A stretch of DNA of 38,500 bases from JABWCQ01 sp964530625 (GCA_964530625.1 CAZHAK010000025.1:1-38500); one strand, 5' to 3'; positions 22,505 to 31,907 are shown, counted from the stretch's first letter. The notes: a model not told the origin generated them from the sequence alone. Translations and numbers: made by a program.

Positions 22505-25344
22505 TTTGAATTCTCAAAAAACTGCGTGATTTCTGTCATCAAACCGTCCAGAGTCTGGATCGGCGCGACTGGAACAGGCAGCGATTGCTGCAATACTTTT
22601 CCATAGCGCGTGGATAGCAGCCGAGTGTCAGCTATAATCGCGACGCCGCGATCCTCAGGATGCCTGATCAGTCTGCCCACTCCCTGACGCAAGCGTGTCG
22701 CGCAGGCCGGAATGCTGAGTGAATAGAACGGATCCTCTTTTCGTGACAGCGCCAATTCGCCTCGAGCTTCGTGCCAAGGATCAGTCGGCACGTCAAAAGG
22801 AAGTTTCACGACGACTAAGATTTCGAGCGCTTCGCCGACGAGATCAATGCCTTCCCAAAGCGCGGACGATCCGATCAGTATTGCGCCTGCCGATTCACGA
22901 AAGGCCTTGACGATTTCGTGCGTGTCCCGTCCACCCCGTTGTTGAAAAAGCTGCTTTCCGCGCGCGCGCGCGACAGGTGAAAGTTGTTTGACTAATTCGT
23001 CAGAACTTGCATGTGACGTGCACAAAACTAAGGCTGAGCGTGAAACAGAGATCATCAACTTTGCCAATAACTCGGCGACGCCCTCCAAGTGCTGAGCGGA
23101 ATGCTTCGCTTCAGGCAAGTAGGACGGACAGAAGCAACGCATTTGACTCGGCAGATTAAATGGCGTATCCAGCGCAACCCGCGTGACATCTCGTTCGGTC
23201 GTTTGTTTGATGCCTAATGCAGATTCAGTTGTAGAGAATTCGCCGCGATGCGCAAGCGTCGCAGATGTCAACACCGCTCCTTTCACGTCAGCCCACAGTA
23301 ATTCTTGCAGAGTTTCCGCCACGGAAATCGGAGAAGCGAATAAGGAGAGCGTTGGGTTTGACCGCCGCTGAGAAGATTCCCACCAGTAAACAAATCCCAT
23401 GTCCGAACATTTCGTCGTGAGTTCGCCGGCTTCGATTATCTCCATGAGTGCTGCTTGAGCGGAGCGCAATTCGAGGGTGCGTTCACGCGCGTCGCGCGCA
23501 AGCTCTTCCTCGCGGGAAAGCAGAGAAAGAAGTTTGTCGAGCCTGCTTGAGAGCTCTCTCAACTCCTCAAGCAGTGAGTGTAGCGCGTTCTCAATTGCCG
23601 TTTGCTCCGGCGTTTCGGGCCTCATGCGCAGACGAGATTCATCGGGTTGCGATTGCGAGGGCATTCCTGCGGCCTCTTGAAAACTCAGCCTCGATCGTTG
23701 AAAGAGCGATTTGGTTAGAACGTCAAGTGCGACTAACTCGGACCCGATATTTTTGTCTTTTACATCCTTCACCAGTCTGATCAGCAGGCCGCGTGATGAG
23801 CGTTCGTCCGCGAGGCGAGAAAGGACATTTCGAACGACTCGAGCGCTGAAAGCGGCAGTGTAAGCGGATACGACGGCACGCTCAAACTTGTGCGCTTCGT
23901 CAATGACTAATCGCCGCTCAGATCCTTCGTTCGTCACGAATCGGGTAAAGTCCGTGGCAAGCAAGGCATGATTCACCAGGAGCAGTTTGGCCTTCTTAGC
24001 TTCGTCCAGAGCCTGCCTGAAAAAATCGCCACGGTTGGCTCCGCACATTGCTCCAGAACATGTTGCGCCATCCGAGCAAACCATTGACCATAGGAGCGGC
24101 TCTCCTTCCGGCCGAAAGCCGCCGATCTCACCGATGTCTCCCGTTTGAGTTAAATAAGACCAACGCACAAGCGGCAGGAGTTTATGACGGTCGCCCTCGG
24201 ACAGTCGACCTTCAACATCCCTAAGCGCCGATTGCAGTCGCCGCTTGCAGAGATAATTGTCGCGCCCCTTTAACATCGCGGCGGGAATCTTTGCTCGCGA
24301 TGCCGCGCTGATATCGGAGATGTCCTTATGCATGAGTTGCTCTTGCAAGGAACGAGTATGTGAAGAGACCACAACTTGCCGGCCGCTGTCCTCGCCATTG
24401 CTCGCCCACTCGAGCGCGGGAACGAGGTAGCCCAGCGACTTTCCTGTTCCCGTGGGAGCTTCAAGGAGAAGTATTTGGCCATCACTAAACGCAGTCTGCA
24501 CGAGCGATGCCATGCGCAGCTGTTGTGCGCGAGGCGAAAAATGCTGAATTTCACGTTCGAACTCGCCGCTCTTATCTAGAGCGGAAACTGAGATACTCTC
24601 AAGCTCCGGGAAGGCGTCACTCTTTGGTGATGCCGGAACGGCGATGTCCACCGCAAGCGATTTTAGAGCTGAAAAAAACAACTCTGCGCGATGATGGCCC
24701 TGCGACGCCACCGCATAAATTTCGGCCGTCAATGCTCCCCAAACTCGGTCGGGGAGATGACGCACCATCTCGACCAGAATTTCTCCCGTGGCTTTTGCGT
24801 CGTCAGAGGCGCGATGCGCGGATGTCAAAGTGACACCAAAGCTGCGGCAGAGACTACTTAAAGAGAACCTCGGCAACTCGGCCCAGAAGATCCGAGCGAG
24901 TTCCGAGGTATCCAGCACAGTTCTACCCGGAAAATGGAAGTCATGACCACCATTCGCGATCAGAAATCCCAAATCAAAGGACGTATTCTGACCTACAACC
25001 GGTGAGTCTCCGATGAACTCAAGCAACTTGTCTTGAATCTCGGCAAACACGGGCGCACCTGCGATATCCTGATTAGTGATTCCAGTCAGAGAGGTAATAA
25101 AATACGGAATCGGCTGGCCTGGATCCAAGAAAGAATGGAAATTGTCTGCAACCTTTCCATTCTCAAACAACACGGCACCTACTTCTATGATCTTATCCGA
25201 CGAGGGTGTCAGGCCGGTTGTTTCTACGTCAACAGCAACAAACCGGCTCAGACCAAGTTGGGCAAGCCAGTCAGGCTCTACTCGGTCAGGAGTCGGCGTC
25301 GTCAAAATAGCGGATATTGAGGTTACGGGCTGCGCCTGCTTCAT
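22501..25344 (-). CDS. dinG: DinG-type helicase with N-terminal DEDDh exonuclease domain
   Basis: Residues about 33-195 form a DnaQ/ExoX-like 3'-5' exonuclease: Asp39 and Glu41 in VAVDVETTGL, Asp124 in NTSFDLGFL, and the HRASDD motif (His177, Asp182), so all catalytic residues are kept. The helicase part has Walker A EAPTGTGKS (295-303), four cysteines fit for an iron-sulfur cluster (366, 423, 429, 434) and a DEAH box at 482-485 in LVIDEAHKFE. A C-terminal motor domain ends with RLRQGVGRLIRHPEDRG. The fusion suggests unwinding with trimming of DNA or RNA-DNA hybrids. The ATG at 25344 has AGGAG 5 bases upstream, inside gcvPB, giving a 59-base overlap. Length 947, close to fused DinG proteins. 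Confidence 0.92.
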   Translation of the reverse strand: MKQAQPVTSISAILTTPTPDRVEPDWLAQLGLSRFVAVDVETTGLTPSSDKIIEVGAVLFENGKVADNFHSFLDPGQPIPYFITSLTGITNQDIAGAPVFAEIQDKLLEFIGDSPVVGQNTSFDLGFLIANGGHDFHFPGRTVLDTSELARIFWAELPRFSLSSLCRSFGVTLTSAHRASDDAKATGEILVEMVRHLPDRVWGALTAEIYAVASQGHHRAELFFSALKSLAVDIAVPASPKSDAFPELESISVSALDKSGEFEREIQHFSPRAQQLRMASLVQTAFSDGQILLLEAPTGTGKSLGYLVPALEWASNGEDSGRQVVVSSHTRSLQEQLMHKDISDISAASRAKIPAAMLKGRDNYLCKRRLQSALRDVEGRLSEGDRHKLLPLVRWSYLTQTGDIGEIGGFRPEGEPLLWSMVCSDGATCSGAMCGANRGDFFRQALDEAKKAKLLLVNHALLATDFTRFVTNEGSERRLVIDEAHKFERAVVSAYTAAFSARVVRNVLSRLADERSSRGLLIRLVKDVKDKNIGSELVALDVLTKSLFQRSRLSFQEAAGMPSQSQPDESRLRMRPETPEQTAIENALHSLLEELRELSSRLDKLLSLLSREEELARDARERTLELRSAQAALMEIIEAGELTTKCSDMGFVYWWESSQRRSNPTLSLFASPISVAETLQELLWADVKGAVLTSATLAHRGEFSTTESALGIKQTTERDVTRVALDTPFNLPSQMRCFCPSYLPEAKHSAQHLEGVAELLAKLMISVSRSALVLCTSHASSDELVKQLSPVARARGKQLFQQRGGRDTHEIVKAFRESAGAILIGSSALWEGIDLVGEALEILVVVKLPFDVPTDPWHEARGELALSRKEDPFYSLSIPACATRLRQGVGRLIRHPEDRGVAIIADTRLLSTRYGKVLQQSLPVPVAPIQTLDGLMTEITQFFENSK

Positions 25345-26764
25345 CAAGTCTCCTGACCGGAGTTGTATAGGGAGCGTGTTTTAACAGTTCCGGAGTCTCT
25401 TCGGCTTCGCGGTCAATTTTGTGCATCACTTCTATAAATTCATCGAGCGTTTCTTTGCTTTCCGACTCTGTCGGCTCGATCATCAAACACTCCGGCACTA
25501 TCAACGGAAAGTACACCGTAGGAGGATGAAATCCGTAATCCAACAAGCGTTTGGCGATGTCCGTTGTGCGTACTCCTTTGGCTTTCTGGTTGGAACCTGA
25601 GAATACAACTTCGTGCATACACGGCCTGTCCACGAATACTTTATAGACGGGGGAAAGTTTTTTTCGCAAGTAATTGGCATTTATGATAGCGTTCTCACTG
25701 ATAGTGCGAAGCCCGTTGCCACCTAGACTTTTAATATAAGCCAAAGCGCGAACGAGCATGCCGAAGTTACCGTAATAGGTGTGTACAGAACCGATTGAAT
25801 CCGGTCTGTCCCAGTCCCATTCGAAGCGATTGTCCTTGTGAGTCAGAATCGGAACGGGCAGGTAGCGCGCAAGATGCTTCTTGATTGCAACCGGGCCACT
25901 GCCGGGGCCGCCACCACCATGCGGCGTCGAGAAGGTTTTGTGTAAGTTCATATGGCAGGCGTCAAAGCCCATGTCACCCGGACGTGAGATTCCCAAAAGA
26001 GCGTTCAGATTCGCACCGTCCATGTACACCAACCCACCCGCATCATGCACGAGATCAATGATAGCCTTGATGTTTGACTCAAACAGGCCCAACGTGTTGG
26101 GATTCGTAATCATCAATCCTGCGACGTCGGTGTCCAGCGTACGTTTTAACGCTTCGATATCCATCAAACCGTTTTTATCCGACGGCAATTGAGTTACTTT
26201 GTATCCCGCGAGGATAATCGAGGCCGGATTTGTTCCGTGTGCGCTGTCTGGAATAATTATTCTCGTTCGCGCTTCGCCGTTCTTCAGATGAAAAGCGCGA
26301 AACATTAGTAGCGCCGTGAATTCGCCTTGCGCGCCTGCGGCAGGTTGTAGTGTAATGTCATCCATGCCAGTCACTTCGAGCAAGGCGTCGGAAAGCTCAC
26401 GAATGAGTTGCATCGCGCCTTGCGCCGTCGCGCCGGTTTGCCACGGACTCAGTCCCGCAAAACCGGGTAATCCCGCAAGTTCATCGTTAATCTTTGGATT
26501 ATACTTCATCGTACAAGATCCCAAGGGATAAAAATCTCTATCTATATGATGATTGCGAACAGAGAGATTCACGTAGTGACGAACAACGATGTTTTCGCTG
26601 ACTTCAGGTAGTCGGGGCGCGGTGAATCTCCGCAACTCTTCGGGCAGGTCTATTTGCGGAAGACTGTCTGGCGTTGGCGGAACTTGGAAGCCGACTCGAT
26701 TCACATGGCTATGCTCAAATATCAGTTTTGTTTCGCTTTGCAGAGATTGTACGTTACGCTTCAT
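25286..26764 (-). CDS. gcvPB: Glycine dehydrogenase (decarboxylating) subunit 2
   Basis: This is the PLP-bearing half of the split P-protein of the glycine cleavage system, which decarboxylates glycine and passes the aminomethyl group to the lipoyl arm of GcvH. The PLP lysine is Lys276 in HMNLHKTFSTPHGGGGPG. DFYPLGSCTMKYNPK and QPAAGAQGEFTALLMF are further family segments. The length is 492 residues, usual for GcvPB. The ATG overlaps the gcvPA stop (ATGA), which should keep the two subunits at equal levels. Confidence 0.97.
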   Translation of the reverse strand: MKRNVQSLQSETKLIFEHSHVNRVGFQVPPTPDSLPQIDLPEELRRFTAPRLPEVSENIVVRHYVNLSVRNHHIDRDFYPLGSCTMKYNPKINDELAGLPGFAGLSPWQTGATAQGAMQLIRELSDALLEVTGMDDITLQPAAGAQGEFTALLMFRAFHLKNGEARTRIIIPDSAHGTNPASIILAGYKVTQLPSDKNGLMDIEALKRTLDTDVAGLMITNPNTLGLFESNIKAIIDLVHDAGGLVYMDGANLNALLGISRPGDMGFDACHMNLHKTFSTPHGGGGPGSGPVAIKKHLARYLPVPILTHKDNRFEWDWDRPDSIGSVHTYYGNFGMLVRALAYIKSLGGNGLRTISENAIINANYLRKKLSPVYKVFVDRPCMHEVVFSGSNQKAKGVRTTDIAKRLLDYGFHPPTVYFPLIVPECLMIEPTESESKETLDEFIEVMHKIDREAEETPELLKHAPYTTPVRRLDEAGAARNLNIRYFDDADS

Positions 26765-28116
26765 CGTGCACCTCCTGAGGCGTACGCCTCGGCAAGTTCG
26801 ACGTATCTGTCCATCTCTTCTAACGTTCGAGTTTCGGTCAGAGCGACGAGCAAACCGCGCTCATCCGCAATTCCGAAGCGTGACAAAGGAATACCCGCAA
26901 GCACTCCGTGATCTGACATATACTCAAAAAAATGTTCAGCGCTACCAGGCACATTCAAAAGGAACTCTCTGAAGTGCGGACCTTTATGCGGAAGGGTAAA
27001 GCCCGGAACATCTTTCATTTTGCCCATCATGTAAAGAGCACGGCGCGCACAGGCCTCTCCGATTTCACGAAGGCCCGTCGGGCCAATCAATGACATATAG
27101 AAAGTTGCGCGGGTGGCGATTAGTCCTTGATTCGTGCAGATATTCGACGTGGCTTTGTCTCGGCGGATGTGCTGTTCGCGCGTCTGCAGTGTCAACACGT
27201 AACCGCGACGGCCATCCACGTCCTTGGTTATGCCGACAATTCTCCCAGGCATTAAGCGTATCAGTTCGTTCGTCACTGCAAACAAACCAAGATAAGGTCC
27301 GCCATAGGACATATAGTTACCAAGGCTTTGCCCTTCGCCCACGACGACGTCAGCTCCGATTCGACCGGGTGATCGAATAAGTCCCATTGCCATCGGGTCA
27401 GTGACAAAAATAACTAAGGTGCCTTGCGCGTGTGCGCGTTCGACCAACAAACGAAGGTCGTCGACGACTCCAAAGAAGTTCGGGTATTGTACGACCAGCG
27501 CCGCGACGTCGTCGCCAAGCAGCATGGACATGGATTCATGCGACTGAGTTCCGTCGGGGCAAGGCGCCAAATCGAACGTAATGCCCAATGCGATGTTGTT
27601 CGTTTCGGCGACTCTTCTGTAAGCGGGGTTAACCGCCTCGCTCCAAACTATGCGGTTGCGTTTTGTATGTGAGCGGGCCAGAGCAATAGCCTCAGACAGC
27701 GAAGTGCCTCCGTCGTATAGGCTCGCATTAGAGGCCGACATCGCGAAAAGTTCGCAGATCATCGTTTGAAACTCAAAGATAACTTGCAAAGTCCCTTGCG
27801 CGACTTCAGGTTGATACGGAGTGTATGCGGTGGCATATTCACTACGGGACGCGAGTGCATCCACGGCAGCGGGAATATAGTGATCGTAACAACCTGCTCC
27901 CATGAAGCAAGCGTGCCCCATGGCATTGTGATTTCGTTCAGCCAGCACCGTCAGGTCACGGCGTACTTGCCACTCTGATTGACCGTCGGCGATGTTCAGC
28001 GGTCTTTTCAGACGAAGAGAAGCGGGAATCTGCTCAAGCAGGTCTTCAAATGAAGATACCCCGATGTCCCGCAGCATCGCACTGCGATCATCGGGGGTAT
28101 TAGGAATGTAGCGCAT
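26761..28116 (-). CDS. gcvPA: Glycine dehydrogenase (decarboxylating) subunit 1
   Basis: This is the other half of the split P-protein, forming a heterotetramer with GcvPB. The N-terminal MRYIPNTPDDRSAMLRDIG, the FMGAGCYDHYIPAAVDAL segment, TAYTPYQPEVAQGTLQ and SNASLYDGGTSLSEA are characteristic. The 451 residues match the family. It lies 32 bases after gcvH and overlaps gcvPB. GcvT, the aminomethyltransferase, is not in the window, unlike in many gcv operons; it must be coded elsewhere if the system works. Confidence 0.97.
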   Translation of the reverse strand: MRYIPNTPDDRSAMLRDIGVSSFEDLLEQIPASLRLKRPLNIADGQSEWQVRRDLTVLAERNHNAMGHACFMGAGCYDHYIPAAVDALASRSEYATAYTPYQPEVAQGTLQVIFEFQTMICELFAMSASNASLYDGGTSLSEAIALARSHTKRNRIVWSEAVNPAYRRVAETNNIALGITFDLAPCPDGTQSHESMSMLLGDDVAALVVQYPNFFGVVDDLRLLVERAHAQGTLVIFVTDPMAMGLIRSPGRIGADVVVGEGQSLGNYMSYGGPYLGLFAVTNELIRLMPGRIVGITKDVDGRRGYVLTLQTREQHIRRDKATSNICTNQGLIATRATFYMSLIGPTGLREIGEACARRALYMMGKMKDVPGFTLPHKGPHFREFLLNVPGSAEHFFEYMSDHGVLAGIPLSRFGIADERGLLVALTETRTLEEMDRYVELAEAYASGGAR

Positions 28117-28148
28117 TATGTGTAAATCGAAGTTAGCCTTATGCAGTA

Positions 28149-28532
28149 CTAAGCGCTGGTGAGATCTTTGTAGGAGGCAGGTGACAATAACACTGCCTTG
28201 TCGCTGTCAAATTTGCTGGGTCGAATTTTAACGATCCAACCACCAGAATATGGTTCACGATTGATAATTTCCGGTGTGCTGGCAAGTTCGGAATTCACTT
28301 CGACGACTTCTCCGCTGATCGGGGAATACAAGTCCGCAACAGCTTTCACCGCTTCAATGGTGCCAAAGCTTTCGCCTTGATTGGCCCTGCTGCCCACAGC
28401 GGGTAACTGAACGAAGACGACGTCGCCCAGTTCACCTTGAGCAAAGTCAGTGATGCCGATTAAGGCAAGATCGCCTTCCAACTTCACCCACTCATGTTCC
28501 TTCGTGTAATAATATCCTTCAGGGATGTTCAT
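28149..28532 (-). CDS. gcvH: Glycine cleavage system H protein
   Basis: GcvH shuttles the aminomethyl group on a lipoyl arm between the P, T and L proteins. The lipoylation lysine is Lys63 in FGTIEAVKAVADLYSP, and the N-terminal EGYYYTKEHEW is typical. Length 127 fits the family. AAAGGA stands 8 bases before the ATG. No glycine riboswitch can fit in the 33-base gap to accC, so control must come from a promoter further up or from outside the gap. Confidence 0.97.
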   Translation of the reverse strand: MNIPEGYYYTKEHEWVKLEGDLALIGITDFAQGELGDVVFVQLPAVGSRANQGESFGTIEAVKAVADLYSPISGEVVEVNSELASTPEIINREPYSGGWIVKIRPSKFDSDKAVLLSPASYKDLTSA

Positions 28533-28565
28533 TTAATGTATCCTTTAATGGAGTAGACTACTTTC

Positions 28566-29918
28566 TTAAACTCGTGCCAGCTGTTCCATGTATTGCTCAA
28601 CCCACTTCGTGTGCACTTGGCCGGACTTGAACGCCTCGGTGTCCAGCATCTCAAGATGAAATGGTATCGTCGTGTGCACACCTTCGACGATGAATTCAGA
28701 TAGCGCCCGTTTGCATCGTGCAAGGGCTTCTTCTCGGTTTGCCCCATGCACAATCAGCTTTGCTATCAAGCTATCATAGTAAGGAGGTATCGTATAGTCC
28801 TGGTACACGTGCGTATCCACTCGAACTCCGGGACCGCCGGGCAAGTTCCACGCCACAACTGCGCCGGGCGAGGGCAAAAATCCCCTTGTTGAATCTTCGG
28901 CATTAACACGAAATTCAATGGCGTGGCCTTGAAACTTGATGTCCATTTGATTTGGAAGATCTTCCCCCATCGCGATCAGCAATTGCCACTTCACTAGGTC
29001 ATGTCCAGTCACCATTTCGGTCACAGGGTGCTCGACCTGAATTCGCGTGTTCATTTCCATGAAGTAGAAATTACCGTCCTGATCAAGAAGGAACTCCATT
29101 GTACCGGCGCCGGAGTAATTAATGGAGGACGCCGCTTGTACTGCGGTCTTCCCCATTAAATCTCTGAGCTTGGAGTCCACTGCGGGCGATGGAGACTCTT
29201 CAATCAACTTCTGGTGACGGCGCTGCATCGAACAGTCGCGTTCTCCAAAGTGGATGCATCCTCCACGGCCATCACCCATGACTTGGATCTCAATATGCCG
29301 CGGATTAACAATAGCCTTCTCAATATAAAGATCTCCATTGCTGAACGCGGCTTCGGCTTCCGCACTCGCCATCTCGAACGCAGATTCGACATTGTTCATC
29401 TCTTGAACAAAGCGCATTCCACGGCCACCGCCACCGGCAACCGCTTTAATCATCACGGGCAGTCCGAACTCTTCGGCAAGCCTTTTTGCTTCTGTGGCGT
29501 CGGTGACCGGCCCGTCGCTACCCGGTATCACCGGACATCCGGCTTTGATCATTGTTCGCTTGGCCTCGGATTTATTCCCCATCAAGTCAATGACCTTTGG
29601 GTCGGGGCCGATCCAAATGAACTCGTGGGCCATACATATTTGAGCGAAATCGGAATTCTCCGCCATAAAACCATAACCGGGATGAATCGCTTCTGCACCC
29701 GTTATCTCTGCCGCGGAAATTATGGCCTTGGGCGACAGATAGCTTTGTGACGCGGATTGCGGACCAATGCACACGGACTCGTCGGCAAATCTAACGTGCA
29801 GAGAATCACGGTCTGCAGTAGAGAAAACAGCTACGGTTTGGATTCCGAGGTCTTTACAGGCACGTATCACTCGCAATGCAATCTCGCCTCGGTTGGCGAC
29901 CAAGACTTTGTTGAACAT
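28566..29918 (-). CDS. accC: Biotin carboxylase subunit of acyl-CoA carboxylase
   Basis: AccC carboxylates the biotin on AccB using ATP and bicarbonate. The protein starts MFNKVLVANRGEIALRVIRA and has the ATP-grasp glycine loop GGGGRGM, the ERDCSMQRRHQKLIEE segment and FMEMNTRIQVEHPVTEM with its metal-binding and catalytic residues. Length 450 is standard. Its ATG overlaps the accB stop by one base (TGATG). It could serve acetyl-CoA carboxylase, or propionyl-CoA carboxylase given the epimerase further down; the carboxyltransferase subunits are not in the window. Confidence 0.97.
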   Translation of the reverse strand: MFNKVLVANRGEIALRVIRACKDLGIQTVAVFSTADRDSLHVRFADESVCIGPQSASQSYLSPKAIISAAEITGAEAIHPGYGFMAENSDFAQICMAHEFIWIGPDPKVIDLMGNKSEAKRTMIKAGCPVIPGSDGPVTDATEAKRLAEEFGLPVMIKAVAGGGGRGMRFVQEMNNVESAFEMASAEAEAAFSNGDLYIEKAIVNPRHIEIQVMGDGRGGCIHFGERDCSMQRRHQKLIEESPSPAVDSKLRDLMGKTAVQAASSINYSGAGTMEFLLDQDGNFYFMEMNTRIQVEHPVTEMVTGHDLVKWQLLIAMGEDLPNQMDIKFQGHAIEFRVNAEDSTRGFLPSPGAVVAWNLPGGPGVRVDTHVYQDYTIPPYYDSLIAKLIVHGANREEALARCKRALSEFIVEGVHTTIPFHLEMLDTEAFKSGQVHTKWVEQYMEQLARV

Positions 29919-30433
29919 CAGCTCAATCTTTCAAAGCGAAACATTACCTGGCCAAACTCGACTGGCTGCGCGTTGCCGACAAGCACTTCGAGGAGTTTTC
30001 CTCGGAACTCTGCTTCAATCTCATTCATCAGTTTCATTGCCTCGACGATGCAAAGCACTTTACCCGGCTCTACGATCTCGCCTATCTTGGCATACGGATC
30101 GGCGTCAGGCGACGGGGCGCTGTAAAACGTGCCAACCATCGGTGCTTTGACTTCAACAATGTTTGCTGCCGGGAGTCTGGTCTCAGCAGGGGCGGCAGGA
30201 GTTCCTGCTGGTGCGATCATCGGTGCGGGAGTGTAGGCCATGCCGGGCATCATTTGCGGCTGCGCGGCGACGGTTACTGTTCCATTTTGAATCGGGTTCT
30301 TGGAAATGCGAATCTTCAGATCATTTTCGACCAACTCAAACTCGGTGATCGGGCTGCGCTCGATCATTCTAATCAATTTCTGAATCTCAGAAAGCTCGAT
30401 TCGAGATTTCTCTTTCAGTGTACGTGTGGACAT
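29918..30433 (-). CDS. accB: Biotin carboxyl carrier protein of acetyl-CoA carboxylase
   Basis: The 171-residue carrier has an N-terminal helical domain (EIQKLIRMIERSPITEFELVEND), an alanine/proline-rich linker (about 55-90) and a C-terminal biotinyl domain. Lys134 in VEAMKLMNEIE is the biotin site, and the thumb segment GTFYSAPSPDADPY marks true AccB. AAGGAG lies 6 bases before the ATG, formed partly by the stop codon of the gene upstream. It overlaps accC by one base. Confidence 0.97.
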   Translation of the reverse strand: MSTRTLKEKSRIELSEIQKLIRMIERSPITEFELVENDLKIRISKNPIQNGTVTVAAQPQMMPGMAYTPAPMIAPAGTPAAPAETRLPAANIVEVKAPMVGTFYSAPSPDADPYAKIGEIVEPGKVLCIVEAMKLMNEIEAEFRGKLLEVLVGNAQPVEFGQVMFRFERLS

Positions 30434-30442
30434 GTAGGCTCC

Positions 30443-31309
30443 TTAGTTGGGCCGGTGTACAAACTTCACTCGGGTTTCGCCTTCCGTTTCTGATCCAATA
30501 GGAACCAAACGGCTGGCGGGAAACCCTTCCGCCACGAGGACGTCGCGAACTGCTTCAGCGCGTGATTGCGTCAGCAAAAAGCGATGCACGGGCGAGTCAA
30601 CTTGTTCATTTGATTGAGCTCGTATCTCAAGCTGTCCATCCTGATATGTCATATCGAGCTGAGTTGCGAGAGTTCTTAAGTATCTGATACTCTGCTGACT
30701 TAGCTCGGCACTTCCACTTCTAAACACGATGCTCCCGTTTGCCAGTTTTCCGCTTGTTGAGGAGCGTGAGACTGAGACTGGATATCCATAGGTTTCAAAA
30801 AACACTTCTATAATGTCAAACGCACCGAGAATACTGGATTCGATGACGTCTTCAACTGAAGCATTTGTAGTCTTAGGTTTGCTCGACTTCGGGAGATTGC
30901 TTGTATGAGCCGGTATCGGTTTGCGCTTAATCGGCGTTATTGCGGCAACATCACCGGAAGTAGATAGATTTCCACTTTTAAGTCTCGCCGTTTGCAAATC
31001 TTCTTGCGACTTTGGCTCAGCAGGATCTAATTCGATTTCCCCTGTTGCAGATGACGTGGTCGGTACGATCTCCTTTGTCTCAGACTTCGCTGTGAGAGGA
31101 GGACTAATCTCATTCTTTGTGGCTGTTCTCTGCACTTTCTGTGACCCAAGATAGAGCGCTCCCGCGGAAGCAAACAAGAGACCGGCATAGAAAAGTGTCG
31201 CACCACGACCCTTCTTAGAATGCTGCCGACCCTTGGCAAACCAGATTCCCACAAAGACAAGTGCTAATAGGGCAGCCAGTATGGCAAGAGTCAGGCGCAA
31301 TAGATCCAT
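30443..31309 (-). CDS. Membrane-anchored OmpA-like domain protein, function unknown
   Basis: The 288-residue protein has two hydrophobic N-terminal segments (about 4-25 and 38-55), a long low-complexity linker (about 60-145), and a C-terminal OmpA-like fold (about 185-288): GSIVFRSGSAELSQQSIRYL, LEIRAQSNEQ and LTQSRAEAVRDVLVAEGFPASRL. In the classic domain the middle motif reads GHTD, whose Asp binds peptidoglycan; here the site is QSNEQ, so binding may be lost, although the Arg of SRA is kept. It sits between efp and accB in a run of housekeeping genes (4 bases from efp, 9 from accB), an unusual place for an envelope protein. Confidence 0.72.
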   Translation of the reverse strand: MDLLRLTLAILAALLALVFVGIWFAKGRQHSKKGRGATLFYAGLLFASAGALYLGSQKVQRTATKNEISPPLTAKSETKEIVPTTSSATGEIELDPAEPKSQEDLQTARLKSGNLSTSGDVAAITPIKRKPIPAHTSNLPKSSKPKTTNASVEDVIESSILGAFDIIEVFFETYGYPVSVSRSSTSGKLANGSIVFRSGSAELSQQSIRYLRTLATQLDMTYQDGQLEIRAQSNEQVDSPVHRFLLTQSRAEAVRDVLVAEGFPASRLVPIGSETEGETRVKFVHRPN

Positions 31310-31313
31310 GGTG

Positions 31314-31883
31314 CTATCCGGTGCGCTTCACCCGATCAAGATATTCACCGCTTCGAGTATCTACACGTACTAAATCGCCGATTTCACAGAAAAGAGGGAC
31401 GTTGATTTCGGCGCCAGTTTCTACGGTCGCAGGTTTTCCCGTACTTGACACGGTGTCGCCTTTGAAACCCGGCGCAGTTTCCTTGATTTCGAGTTCTAGA
31501 AAATTCGGGAGTTCCATCGTGAGCGCTTCGGCGCCCAAGAAGTTAACACGGCAAATAACCCCTTCCTTCATCCAGCGAGCTTTATCGCCAAGCCATTCAG
31601 TGGTAAACTGGTGTTGTTCATAGGACTCATGATCCATGAAATGATAACTCTCGCCATCGCTGTAGAGAAATTGCAGGTCCTTGCCATCCACTCGCACCGT
31701 TTCAATGGACGCGCCGGAGTTCAGTGTGCGCTCGATGACACGGCCCGTGCGCGCATTTCGCAGTGTTATACGCACGAACGCGCCGCCCTTGCCGGGTTTC
31801 ACATGTTGAAAATCCGCTACTTCAAAAATCTGACCTTCCATTTGTAAGGTAAGTCCCTTGCGAATATCCGCTGTTGTTGCCAT
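31314..31883 (-). CDS. efp: Elongation factor P
   Basis: EF-P relieves ribosomes stalled at proline runs. The 189-residue protein has the three-domain layout: an N-terminal KOW-like domain with the tip loop VKPGKGGAF (Lys32), then RTGRVIERTLNSG, and two OB domains ending GEYLDRVKR. The tip lysine with a following GGAF is the form modified by EpmA-type lysylation in some bacteria; no epmA is in the window. ATG at 31883 is clear. The link to accB nearby is common in bacteria. Confidence 0.97.
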   Translation of the reverse strand: MATTADIRKGLTLQMEGQIFEVADFQHVKPGKGGAFVRITLRNARTGRVIERTLNSGASIETVRVDGKDLQFLYSDGESYHFMDHESYEQHQFTTEWLGDKARWMKEGVICRVNFLGAEALTMELPNFLELEIKETAPGFKGDTVSSTGKPATVETGAEINVPLFCEIGDLVRVDTRSGEYLDRVKRTG

Positions 31884-31907
31884 GAATTGCTTGTTTATTC
31901 TGTTAGT

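Noticed and set aside
28533..28565. Glycine riboswitch before gcvH
   Set aside because: The gap is only 33 bases and holds just the ribosome-binding site; there is no room for an aptamer.
28529..28753. 74-codon minus-strand frame between accC and gcvH
   Set aside because: It is mostly an out-of-frame copy of the accC end and shows no known family.
29214..29750. 178-codon plus-strand frame opposite accC
   Set aside because: It is antisense to the well-conserved biotin carboxylase and its composition looks like a shadow frame.
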